From: Paenarthrobacter sp. JL.01a | Lineage (GTDB): Bacteria; Actinomycetota; Actinomycetes; Actinomycetales; Micrococcaceae | Reading direction: 5' to 3' | DNA: 64,000 nt | Assembly (NCBI RefSeq): GCF_025452095.1 | Contig: NZ_CP104877.1 | Span: forward strand, 2,108,001 to 2,172,000 | Shown: piece by piece, positions 27,280 through 35,244 of the stretch | Numbering within the stretch: the stretch's first letter is position 1 | Layout: each line of letters starts with the position of its first letter | Made by a program: the position numbers and the translations under genes | The notes under the pieces: model-generated | The model's database searches: none | What the model was told of the DNA's origin: nothing | The model's input: the letters and a program-made list of their open reading frames with translations, nothing else

Positions 27280-27484
27280 CCACCCAGCCTAACCACCTGA
27301 TCCGGGGTGCTGTGAACCGTTTATACGGAAGGAAGGCTTGTGAAACTGAGGGTTTGAAAGAAGCCACATAAATGCGGCATAGTGGAGTCAAAATTTCGCT
27401 GAAGAAGCCCGGCGCCCTTTTCGCTTTACCGCGGAGGTTTGATGCGCCCGCCTGCCCACCGTCAGTTCCTCTCGGGAGATTGAC

Positions 27485-28366
27485 ATGGAAACCCGGGAAC
27501 AAAACGAAGACTTCAAGCTCCTCCATCAGTTGATCGCTGCTGGAGACGTCAGGAATTTCCTGGACGGCATGACGCAGTATGCCGCCACGACGCTGAGCCG
27601 GGCTGCCGGCGTGCGTGTCGAGTGTGCCGTGACCTTGTGGAGGCGTAAGCGTGCGGTCACCGTTGCAGCCAGCAGCGACAGTGCCCTTCTGCTGGACGGT
27701 ATTGAGCGGGCCATCGGAAGCGGTCCTGCGCAGGAGGCCCTGGAAACATCGAGGTACGTTCTGCTCGCAGACGTTTCCACCGAGCGGAGGTGGCCCGAAT
27801 ATTGCAAGGATCTTTCCGCAGCGGGTTTCCGGAGTGCTTTGGGTGTTCCGTTGTCGTTGGGTACGGACTCATCGGCAGCCCTGAACTTATTCGCGTCGGA
27901 AGCCGGGAACTTCACGCAGGACGCCATTGGCGAAGCTGAAGTATTCGCGGACATAGCCGCCCAGGCGCTGCGGCTTGCCCTGCGTATTTCAACAGCTGAC
28001 CTTTTGGCCGAGGACCTGAAAGCGGCTATGGCCCGGAGGACTGCCATCGACCTTGCCTGCGGCATGATCATGGCCCAAAGCCGCTGCACCCAGAGCGAAG
28101 CTTTCGCTTTTCTGCAGCAGGCATCCCAGAACAGAAACCAGAAACTGCATGATGTCGCCGAAGGCATTATCGCGGGGATTTCCGAACCGCAGGAACCACA
28201 AAGACGTTCTTTCAGGACTAAGGGCTGCGCCCCGGAAGCGTGGCGTCCGGCGGGGCGCGTTGCGTACGAACGATCTGTGCGGTGGACTATCGTGGTGCGC
28301 TGTCCTGAACCTTCAGTTCTCACTATAATAAGGATACTTATCAACGTCGGCTCCTGTGGACTGTGA
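27485..28366 (+). CDS. GAF-ANTAR regulator (RNA-binding antiterminator type), 1 of 3
   Basis: 293 residues. GAF sensory domain about 15-165 (LSRAAGVRVECAVTL, SALGVPLSLGTDSSAALNLF), then an ANTAR domain about 180-235 (AMARRTAIDLACGMIMAQSR, AFAFLQQASQNRNQKLHDVA). ANTAR proteins bind paired stem-loops in leader RNA and prevent termination. A tail of about 55 residues after the ANTAR domain is unlike the family, and its DNA includes a TATAAT box (28324-28329). The annotated 3' end may therefore run past the ancestral stop through a frameshift or stop loss. Confidence 0.87.
   Translation: METREQNEDFKLLHQLIAAGDVRNFLDGMTQYAATTLSRAAGVRVECAVTLWRRKRAVTVAASSDSALLLDGIERAIGSGPAQEALETSRYVLLADVSTERRWPEYCKDLSAAGFRSALGVPLSLGTDSSAALNLFASEAGNFTQDAIGEAEVFADIAAQALRLALRISTADLLAEDLKAAMARRTAIDLACGMIMAQSRCTQSEAFAFLQQASQNRNQKLHDVAEGIIAGISEPQEPQRRSFRTKGCAPEAWRPAGRVAYERSVRWTIVVRCPEPSVLTIIRILINVGSCGL
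28324..28329 (+). promoter_or_regulatory. Consensus -10 box before the second GAF-ANTAR gene
   Basis: TATAAT inside an unusually A+T-rich patch within the 3' end of the preceding frame, 71 bp before the ATG at 28401. The -35 position shows no good match (TGTCCT at 28301-28306). Confidence 0.45.
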
Positions 28367-28400
28367 AGCGGCGCGGAAAGGTCAAGAATGATGGCTGGGA

Positions 28401-29174
28401 ATGATGTGGATCGGCCCCGCGATGGATGGCGACGCGGAAGATGCGGTGGTGCGGGTGAGTGAGCTGCCCCTGACGGATGAGTTGGCTGTGATGTTCGCGC
28501 GGGCCTCGAACATGCTGCTCACTGAAGAAACGGTGTCGAATGCCCTTTTGTTGATTACGGAAGCGGCCGTGCTTGCCGTCGAGGATGCCGTGGGTGCAGG
28601 CGTGTCGTTGATGGAATCCGACGGGCGGCGCAGCAGTGCGGCCTCTACCGCGTCGGTTGTGGCCGCCGCGGACGCGCTGCAATACGACTTGGGTGAAGGC
28701 CCGTGCCTGACCGCCTGGGCCTCGGGCAAGCCCGTGGATTCGGAAGACATCCGAACTGATCCAAGGTGGATGCGATGGGGGCAGGCCGCGGCGGATCTGG
28801 GAGTGCGTTCTTGCGTCAGTGTGCCGCTGCTCTCCGGTGATCTGGCTTTTGGAGCCATCAAGGTTTATTGGGAAGCGCCAGGAACCGCCTCACCTCGACT
28901 GATCCACCTCTTGGAAGCCTTTGCTTCACAGGCCTCGATCTTCCTGGTCAACGCGCTTGCCAAGGAGAGAGTCTCGGCGCTCAGTGACCAGCTCAAATCG
29001 TCCCTGGCGCAGCGCGAACAGGTTGCAACGGCCAAAGGGATCACCATGGCCACGCTGGGGCTGGGCGAGCATGAGGCTGTGCTTCATCTTATTGCCCGGT
29101 CCAACAAGGAGAAGCGCCGGCTGCATGAGGTGGCGCGTGAAGTCATTGACAACCTGCCGGGATCAACTGATTGA
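28401..29174 (+). CDS. GAF-ANTAR regulator, 2 of 3
   Basis: 257 residues from the ATG at 28401 (ATGs at residues 2 and 8 are alternatives). GAF domain about 20-190 (SNALLLITEAAVLAVEDAVG, YDLGEGPCLTAWASGKPV, CVSVPLLSGDLAFGAIKVYW), then an ANTAR domain about 195-252 (SLAQREQVATAKGITMATLG, RRLHEVAREVIDNL). Full-length and ordinary for the family. It is followed after 12 bp by a 95-residue gene of unknown function that is probably co-transcribed. Confidence 0.9.
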   Translation: MMWIGPAMDGDAEDAVVRVSELPLTDELAVMFARASNMLLTEETVSNALLLITEAAVLAVEDAVGAGVSLMESDGRRSSAASTASVVAAADALQYDLGEGPCLTAWASGKPVDSEDIRTDPRWMRWGQAAADLGVRSCVSVPLLSGDLAFGAIKVYWEAPGTASPRLIHLLEAFASQASIFLVNALAKERVSALSDQLKSSLAQREQVATAKGITMATLGLGEHEAVLHLIARSNKEKRRLHEVAREVIDNLPGSTD

Positions 29175-29186
29175 CCGGGGGAAACT

Positions 29187-29474
29187 ATGACCTTTGCCAG
29201 TGGTGAGGAGTTGCAAAGACACCAGTTCCGCTTGGCCTTGGAGGATACCGACCTGACCTTGGAACAGGTCTGGATGGCCTACTTCGGAATTGGTGGTGCG
29301 TCAGGCCTCGTCGAAATCCAGGCGTACTACTACGGTGCGCTCAGCTTGCCGCCGCTGGAGCGTGACTTGCTGGCCCACGCACTGAACGAGACGTTGGACG
29401 CGCGCGGCCAAAATGGCAGGCGGGCCAGCTACGGGCACGATACTTTGGGTGGCGGAAGCGACCGTCAGGAGTAG
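29187..29474 (+). CDS. Small protein of unknown function next to GAF-ANTAR genes
   Basis: 95 residues with GGGGGAAACT before the ATG. One helical region centres on LTLEQVWMAYFGIGGASGLV and PLERDLLAHALNETLD, with a polar glycine-rich C-terminus. It has no signal peptide, membrane segment or metal motif. Similar short proteins accompany ANTAR genes in Arthrobacter-type genomes, but no function is known to me. Coding is supported by the good ribosome site and tight spacing to the preceding gene. Confidence 0.65.
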   Translation: MTFASGEELQRHQFRLALEDTDLTLEQVWMAYFGIGGASGLVEIQAYYYGALSLPPLERDLLAHALNETLDARGQNGRRASYGHDTLGGGSDRQE

Positions 29475-29500
29475 TGTCTCCGTATCGCTGTTGCTGTCCG

Positions 29501-30247
29501 TCATGATTCATGATTGTCGAGTATCGTGGGCTGCTTTGGAGACGGAGGCCGGACTGATGCCGAACCTTGGAGGATCTCGGTCGCGATATCGCGAATCCTT
29601 CGGCTGTTGTTGAGGGCCGCGACGTGGAGGAGATCCATGGCCTGTTGCCGGCTGCAATGGTTCTGCACCATGATCAACGACACCGCGGCGTCCACCACCG
29701 CGCGGGACTGCAGGACCGATGTGAGGTGATCCGGAACGTTGCTACCGTGCAGCCTGAGGGCAAGGCGAAGGGTCTTGGAAATTGAAGCGGCGTGGGCTTC
29801 GACCGCGGCAACGGTCGGCTTATCGAAGACCCCCAGTGTCAAGGCGTAGCAGTTCAGGGCAGCACGCGAGGCGCCCTCGCTCTCAATGGGAACGGCCAGA
29901 ACGGACCGGACTCCTTCGCCGGCAACCCGTTCGGCGTAGTCCCGCCATCCGCGATCCATTCGCAGGTCCTCTATGAGGACAGTGCGTTGGTTCCTCAAGG
30001 CTGTAAGGCAAGGTCCGTCGTCGAGCGCGTATTGCTTTTCGTCGAGTCTCCGGGCCTTGTCGCTACTGCTGGCCACAGTGGCGGGAGAAGTATCCCTTTC
30101 GACGGTGATGGCGCACAACATTGGATCCCGGGCACCAAGCAACGAGGCAGAGATGGTGGTCAGGCCCAGGAGGAAGTCTGCAAATCCCGAGTTTTCCAAC
30201 AGCAAATCCTGCAGTTGCTCCGCTGTTGGTCCCACATAATCGGCCAT
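29501..30247 (-). CDS. GAF-ANTAR regulator, 3 of 3
   Basis: 248 residues from the ATG at 30247; the frame stays open back to a TTG at 30319. GAF domain about 15-165 (FADFLLGLTTISASLLGARD, YALDDGPCLTALRNQRTVL, VRSVLAVPIESEG), then an ANTAR domain about 175-232 (LQSRAVVDAAVSLIMVQNH, AMDLLHVAALNNSRRIRDIA). It converges on the other two GAF-ANTAR genes. The three GAF domains differ considerably in the sequence seen, so they probably sense different signals. Confidence 0.9.
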   Translation of the reverse strand: MADYVGPTAEQLQDLLLENSGFADFLLGLTTISASLLGARDPMLCAITVERDTSPATVASSSDKARRLDEKQYALDDGPCLTALRNQRTVLIEDLRMDRGWRDYAERVAGEGVRSVLAVPIESEGASRAALNCYALTLGVFDKPTVAAVEAHAASISKTLRLALRLHGSNVPDHLTSVLQSRAVVDAAVSLIMVQNHCSRQQAMDLLHVAALNNSRRIRDIATEILQGSASVRPPSPKQPTILDNHES

Positions 30248-30408
30248 GTCGCCCCGATTCAAAACACGCGGGTCGACAGGCTTCCCTCGGTTGTACCCGG
30301 CAGCCTGAACGGCCCACAACGCTCCGCTGGCTTAACGCTACGCTTCTACGCGGCGATGCACACTAATCAATTGAGGGCTTGGAAGGCTCTATTGCTGGCT
30401 GGCTGGGA

Positions 30409-30807
30409 TCATTGGTCCCGCTGGTGCGCCACCACGCGGATGGTGTCCACCGATGGGTCTGCTGGGTCCGGAAGCACCATTCCGGCCGTGGAGCCACTGC
30501 GCAGGTAGTCGACCACCGCCGCGTTGATCTTTTCGCCGGGGAGCATCGCCAGATCCTCCGGTTCCGGGACCTGGACCTTTGGTGGCGTTGGCAGCTCCCG
30601 GGCAGCATCGATGAGGTCCCGCAGGGCTGTCAGGAGCCGTTCGGTAGTTTCTTCGTTGTCGGAGTGGGACAACGTTGCCTCTATGGTGGAAGCGGTGGCG
30701 CGGAAGATCCAGATACACGCGCCCATGGGGCGAACGAATCCGTGCACCTCGGCGAACTCCGGAATGCGATCGTGGCAGAGGGGCTCTCTTTTTTGGCGCA
30801 ACTGCAT
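30409..30807 (-). CDS. Conserved-looking soluble protein, unknown function
   Basis: 132 residues; GGAG lies five bases before the ATG at 30807. Residues about 15-65 (FAEVHGFVRPMGACIWIFRA, TASTIEATLSH) look like strand-rich sensor segments. A helix (ERLLTALRDLIDAARELP) and a polar tail follow. No domain recognised. It lies upstream of the third GAF-ANTAR gene on the same strand with a 161-bp gap. Confidence 0.6.
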   Translation of the reverse strand: MQLRQKREPLCHDRIPEFAEVHGFVRPMGACIWIFRATASTIEATLSHSDNEETTERLLTALRDLIDAARELPTPPKVQVPEPEDLAMLPGEKINAAVVDYLRSGSTAGMVLPDPADPSVDTIRVVAHQRDQ

Positions 30808-30883
30808 TTCTCCAGCCGCTAACTATCCTTAACCAACGCGCATCCGCAGGGGCCCTATGACCCCAGTGGACAACGGGAACCGG

Positions 30884-31888
30884 TCAGGCGGTGAAGGCGA
30901 GGTCCTCTGCGCGCACGCGAAACCGAAGGGGTTTGCCGCGGGCAAGCCGCAGCGCCTCGTCTACGGCAGATGCCGCCATGCGCTCCAGTTCGTTTCCCAA
31001 CGAACCTGCCACATGCGGGGTGAGCAGGACGTTTGGGTGGGTGTAAAACCCCGAGTCCGAGGGCAGCACCCAAGGTGTTGTGACGTCCAGGATCGCGTAC
31101 AAGTCGCCCTGCTCCACCCTGGCGAGCAGGGCGTCTTGGTCCACGAGCTCGCCGCGGGCGGTGTTGATGAAGGTGGCGCCGGGCCGCATGCTCTGAATCA
31201 GCCCGGCGTCGATGAGGTTCTTAGTGGAGGGTAACGACGGCGCGTGGAGACTGACGACGTCGCTGCCGGTTATGAGCTGCTCCAGGCTGACCAGCCCAAC
31301 TCCCAGTGCCGAGGCCTCCTGCGGTGACAAGTACGGGTCGGCGACGACGATGTCCAGCTCGTAGGGGGCAAGCAGGCGGATCACATGCCGGCCGATCCTT
31401 GAGGCACCGATGATGCCGACACGTTTGCGGTAGTTTCCCATGTCCGGGAAGAGCTGCTCAGGGAGAACCTCCTCGCGGCTTGTATGGAGCGCCCGCGCGA
31501 TCTGGAGGACGCGCTTGTTGGCCAGGATGATCATGGCGACCGTGTATTCGGCGACCGGGATGGCGTTCGCATCCGCAGCGGAACTGACCTGGATCCCACG
31601 CTCCCAACATGCCTCACCGATGTGGTGCTTGATACTGCCTGCTGCGTGGAGCACGTATCGCAGCCGTGGAGCGGCATCCAGTACTGCCTCGTCGATCATT
31701 GGGCAGCCCCAGCCAGTGAGGAGTATATCGGCCTTGCTGATCAGGGCACGTCCGTCGGGGGAATGGAAATCCTGGATGGGTTTGCGGCTCAGGATATTAA
31801 GGCTGGGTTGCAAGGGGTCCAGACTTCGCGGGGGGAAGACCCCTCGAGCAGTGTTTTCGGGCATGGCCAGGGCGACATTCAATGTCAT
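30884..31888 (-). CDS. D-isomer 2-hydroxyacid dehydrogenase family protein
   Basis: 334 residues from the ATG at 31888, which overlaps the stop of the ABC permease gene (ATGA). NAD-binding motif VGIIGASRIGRHVIRLL, active-site arginine in INTARGELVDQDALL, aspartate in ILDVTTPWVLP and catalytic histidine in LTPHVAGSLGNE. These enzymes interconvert 2-hydroxy and 2-keto acids with NAD(P)H. The LDVTTPW variant replaces the common LDVFxxEP and is typical of members within sugar-import operons. It would act on a sugar-derived acid released by the PL8 lyase pathway; substrate unknown. Confidence 0.9.
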   Translation of the reverse strand: MTLNVALAMPENTARGVFPPRSLDPLQPSLNILSRKPIQDFHSPDGRALISKADILLTGWGCPMIDEAVLDAAPRLRYVLHAAGSIKHHIGEACWERGIQVSSAADANAIPVAEYTVAMIILANKRVLQIARALHTSREEVLPEQLFPDMGNYRKRVGIIGASRIGRHVIRLLAPYELDIVVADPYLSPQEASALGVGLVSLEQLITGSDVVSLHAPSLPSTKNLIDAGLIQSMRPGATFINTARGELVDQDALLARVEQGDLYAILDVTTPWVLPSDSGFYTHPNVLLTPHVAGSLGNELERMAASAVDEALRLARGKPLRFRVRAEDLAFTA

Positions 31889-32798
31889 TTGACGCTCCCT
31901 GCAGTCAGGCCGGACTTCCAGAAACGCTGCAGCAGGATGAAAGCGACGAGGAGCGGGATCACCGACAGCAGCGAACCCGTGATGACCATGGGAGTGAATT
32001 CCGGTTGGGGGAGGGAGTAGCCCTGCCAGATGGAGATTCCCACGCTGACCGGTAGCAGCTGCTGGTCCTGCAGCATCACCAGGGGCAGCATGAAGTTGTT
32101 CCACACTCCGACGAATTGGAAAAGGGCAATGGTGACATATCCCGGGAGCATCATGGGCAGACCCAGGGAGAAGAAGGACCGGACCGGGCCGGCACCGTCC
32201 ACGCGGGCAGCTTCCAAGGTTTCCGAGGGGACGTAGGCCGCCGAATGTACCCGGGCGAGGTAGACGCCGAACGGGTTGCACAGTACTGGGATCAGGATGG
32301 CCCACACGGTGTTGGTAATTCCGAACACCGAGGCCAGCATGTACATCGGCAGGACTGTTGCCGTATTAGGAATGAGCACTCCCACCAGGACCACACCAAA
32401 AAATGAATCCTTGCCGCGGAACTGGAACTTATCGAATGCGTAGCCCGCCATGACGGAAATCAGGCCGCCGAAAATGGCGCCGAAAGCTGCGTAGAACATG
32501 GAGTTGGCCATCCAGCGCAGGAACATGCCGCCGTCCTGGTTGAGGACTGCAGCGACGTTCTCAAAGAACGCCGGGTTTCCAAGGGCATAGGCGCCGGTGG
32601 CGTAAAGGTCCGAGGCGTTTTTCGTAGAGGCGAAGAACAACCACAGGACCGGAAGGACCATATAGGCACAACCCAGGACAAGGAGGGCGTTGACGGAGAG
32701 CTTACGGCGAAACCCCGGGCGTGGTTGTTGCTGATTTTCCGATGGGGAGCGGGCTGCCTGGCGGCCTTCCCGGTCCTGGTCAGTGTTGGGGTGCTCAT
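31885..32798 (-). pseudogene. Sugar ABC transporter permease (MalG type), apparent one-base frameshift
   Basis: Inner-membrane permease of a carbohydrate importer with the EAA loop LEAARVDGAGPVRSFFSLGLP. The natural start is the ATG at 32798, overlapping the previous permease stop. It gives a normal cytoplasmic tail ending SNNHARGF. At 32710-32712 (AAA on the plus strand) the permease sequence jumps to the next frame, continuing RRKLSVNALLVLGCAYMVLP. Adding one base there restores an uninterrupted protein of about 304 residues. Without it, the only in-frame start is ATG 32661 (258 residues), which removes half of the first membrane helix. Loss of transport or a sequencing error in a short homopolymer are both possible. 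Confidence 0.75.
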
Positions 32799-33733
32799 GC
32801 TTTGTTCATCCTTGAGCTCAAGCGGGTGACGACCCAGGACAGCACAGCTGCGACAAGGGCGATGATGATGGATGCTGCAGCTGCCTGGTTCAGGTTGTGC
32901 CGGTTGAAGGCGGCATCGTAGGCCCACATGTTGGGGACCCAGGTGCTGGTCACGGAGGCTGTGGCCTTGCCGATGATGGACGGCTCGGTAAACAGCTGCA
33001 ACGTGCCTATAACGGTGAACAACATGATGACGCTGAGGGCCGGGAGGATCAGGGGCAGCTTGATGCTGAAGGCTGTCCGGATTTCCCCGGCACCGTCCAC
33101 GCGGGCGGCTTCCAAGACCTCCCTGGAGACAGCTTGGAGGGCAGTGAACAAAATGATGACGTTGTAGCCTGTCCACTCCCACACCGCGATGTTCACGATG
33201 GAGGGCAGGATCATGTGGTTGTCCAGGAAGTTCAGCGAGATGCCCCCACCCTCCAGGACCGAGACGATGGGGCTGACGCCGGGGGTGTAGAGATATGCCC
33301 AGATCAAGGCTGCGATCACGCCGGGAACTGCGTGTGGAAGAAAAACGAGCAGTTGGAAGAGCTTCTTTGCCCTGGCAACTGTCGCGTCCAGCAGGAAGGC
33401 AAATGCCAGGGCGCCGCCAACCATGCACGGGATGTAGATGACGCAGTACAGGGCGAGCCGCCCGATGCCTGCCATGAAGTTCTCGGACTGCAGGACCTGG
33501 AGGTAGTTCTCCACCCCTACGAATGAGGTCTTGGCCTGGCCGAAGCCCAGACCCGACTTCTGCTGGGCAAAGAAGCTAAGGACGATCGAGTAGATAACCG
33601 GCGCCACCATCGCCAGGGCGAAGACGGCGAAAAATGGTGTCAGGAACAACGCCGCGGTGCGGCCGCCGGTTCCGGACTTGGATCGGGTTTTGCGCTGTGG
33701 GCGGGTCATGCCGTCTGCGTTGGTCAGAGCCAT
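32795..33733 (-). CDS. Sugar ABC transporter permease (MalF type)
   Basis: 312 residues, six predicted membrane segments starting near TAALFLTPFFAVFALAMVAP. The EAA loop VLEAARVDGAGEIRTAFSIK contacts the ATPase. A long lysine/arginine-rich N-terminus precedes TM1. It overlaps the second permease gene by 4 bp and follows the binding-protein gene after a 71-bp gap that holds a strong hairpin. No ATPase gene is in the locus; such importers often share a genomically distant MsmK/UgpC-type ATPase. Confidence 0.92.
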   Translation of the reverse strand: MALTNADGMTRPQRKTRSKSGTGGRTAALFLTPFFAVFALAMVAPVIYSIVLSFFAQQKSGLGFGQAKTSFVGVENYLQVLQSENFMAGIGRLALYCVIYIPCMVGGALAFAFLLDATVARAKKLFQLLVFLPHAVPGVIAALIWAYLYTPGVSPIVSVLEGGGISLNFLDNHMILPSIVNIAVWEWTGYNVIILFTALQAVSREVLEAARVDGAGEIRTAFSIKLPLILPALSVIMLFTVIGTLQLFTEPSIIGKATASVTSTWVPNMWAYDAAFNRHNLNQAAAASIIIALVAAVLSWVVTRLSSRMNKA

Positions 33734-33753
33734 AATGTCGTGTTCTCCTCCGA

Positions 33754-33796
33754 GGCAGGCAGGCCCGGGGCGGGTTGGGTCCCGGGCCTCCCTGCC
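33754..33796 (-). terminator. Intercistronic stem-loop between binding-protein and permease genes
   Basis: Inverted repeat of 16 bp with one mismatch (33754-33769 and 33781-33796) and an 11-nt loop, directly after the binding-protein stop at 33805. It probably acts as a leaky terminator or mRNA 3'-end stabiliser, giving more binding protein than permease. Confidence 0.7.
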
Positions 33797-33804
33797 ATGC
33801 GGGC

Positions 33805-35118
33805 CTACTCCTTGACGGAGAGGCCGCTCTGCTTGAGTCCGGCTACCGTAGCGTCCTGGGCTGCCTCAACGGCGTCTTTGACTTTTCCGCCTGTGGTCAG
33901 CTTGCCGTATGCGTCCTTCAGGGCGGTGTTGGTGATGTCCCAATTGGGTCCCCACTGCCAGCCCGGGGTAATGGTGGAGTACGCCTTGTCGAAGACCTGG
34001 TAGATGTCGTTGCCGAAGTAGCTGGCATCGAAGGCCTTCTGGGCCACGGGCGTCAATCCCGGGAACGCGAGGAAGGCCGAGCCGGTGTTCCCGCGGGCCT
34101 GGATGGCGTCGGGGTTGGTGGACAAGTACTCGATGAACTTGGCAGCCGCTGCGGGATTCTTGCTGCTCTTGGTGATGTTGAAGCTGGAGCCACCGTAGAA
34201 GGCATCGGCAGGAGTACCCCAGTTAGGCACTTCCGCGGCGATCCACTGACCCTTTTGGCCACTGGCTTCGGTGCGCTTCTGGATGCCGGTGGCGCTCCAA
34301 TTGGCACCCAGGACTCCGACGACGGCGCCACTGGCCAAGTCTGCCGACCACTCATCGCTGAAAGATTGCTGGACCTTAACGATTTTCTGGTCGATCAGCT
34401 TTTGCCAGTACGTGGCGACTTTCTGCGTGGCTTCATCATCCACGCCGACTTTCCAGCTGTCCCCCTCGGTGCCGAACCACTTGGCGCCTGCCTGCCAGGC
34501 GAGTGCGGCCGTCAAGGAGGCCTCGTTGGGATTGAAACTGGCCAAGTGGGCGCCGGGGGCCACGGCCTTCAGCTTTTTGCCCGCGTCCTCAAAGTCGTCC
34601 CAGGTTTTCGGGACGCCCAGGCCTGCCTTGTCCAACATATCCTTGCGGTACCACATGATCATTGGTGCGGCATCGTAGGGCAGCGCATAGGTCTGGTCAC
34701 CGAACTGCACCAGGGCCTTCGTGCCATCGCTGAGCTTGTCCACAGTCGCTGATTTGTCGATGAACCCGTCCAATGGCTGAAGCTGTCCGTTGCTGACGAA
34801 TTGGGGCAATTGGGGGTATTCGATGGTTGCAACGTCCGGGCCGTTGCCGGCTGTGATCGCCGTCGACAGTTTGGCGTAACCGCCGCCGGCGCCGTTGGGA
34901 ACGGTTTCGAAATTGACTTTGACCTTGTCCTGGCTGGCGTTGAAGGCTGCGGCCACTTTGTCCATGCCTGCCAGGGAGGACCAGAAGGTAATGGTGCCGC
35001 TGGGGTCCTGGGAGGGACCGGGGGCGGGGCTGGCAGCTGGTGTGCTGGCGCAACCTGATACCAAGGCCGCGCTGACCATGAGGCTGGCGGCTCCCAGCAG
35101 AAGCTGGCGTCGCTTCAT
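33805..35118 (-). CDS. Sugar ABC transporter substrate-binding lipoprotein
   Basis: 437 residues. Lipoprotein signal MKRRQLLLGAASLMVSAALV with lipobox LVSGC (lipidated Cys23). The mature protein is a cluster-B type 1 extracellular sugar-binding protein (ITFWSSLAGMDKVAAAFNAS, YALPYDAAPMIMWYRKDML, TWDDFEDAGKKLKAV). It captures an oligosaccharide outside the cell for the two permeases downstream. A PL8 lyase and hydroxyacid dehydrogenase in the same locus suggest a uronic-acid-containing ligand (inference). Two pairs of TGTTCA-like repeats lie 70-115 bp upstream. Confidence 0.93.
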   Translation of the reverse strand: MKRRQLLLGAASLMVSAALVSGCASTPAASPAPGPSQDPSGTITFWSSLAGMDKVAAAFNASQDKVKVNFETVPNGAGGGYAKLSTAITAGNGPDVATIEYPQLPQFVSNGQLQPLDGFIDKSATVDKLSDGTKALVQFGDQTYALPYDAAPMIMWYRKDMLDKAGLGVPKTWDDFEDAGKKLKAVAPGAHLASFNPNEASLTAALAWQAGAKWFGTEGDSWKVGVDDEATQKVATYWQKLIDQKIVKVQQSFSDEWSADLASGAVVGVLGANWSATGIQKRTEASGQKGQWIAAEVPNWGTPADAFYGGSSFNITKSSKNPAAAAKFIEYLSTNPDAIQARGNTGSAFLAFPGLTPVAQKAFDASYFGNDIYQVFDKAYSTITPGWQWGPNWDITNTALKDAYGKLTTGGKVKDAVEAAQDATVAGLKQSGLSVKE

Positions 35119-35187
35119 TCTGTTCTCCTTCGAAGTTCACGATGCGAAGTCGGAGAGTGCGTGCTGCACTTGACTAAGTTCATTGAA

Positions 35188-35232
35188 TCAACAGAGATGA
35201 ACAAGCAGCTACGAAGTAAACAGGAATGAACA
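35188..35232 (-). promoter_or_regulatory. Two direct-repeat operators before the binding-protein gene
   Basis: Read on the minus strand, TGTTCA/TGTTTA (35227-35232, 35217-35222) and TGTTCA/TGTTGA (35198-35203, 35188-35193) each form a direct repeat with 10-bp period, the spacing bound by DeoR-family regulators. The same motif precedes the regulator gene and the PL8 gene. Confidence 0.65.
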
Positions 35233-35244
35233 GAATGCCGATGC

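Noticed and set aside
31889..32305. Extended N-terminus of the hydroxyacid dehydrogenase
   Set aside because: It overlaps the permease in another frame; the family starts at the ATG at 31888.
32460..33428. Open frame spanning both permease genes
   Set aside because: Only its short MSTPTLT segment is real coding, before the permease frameshift; the rest is out of frame with both permeases.
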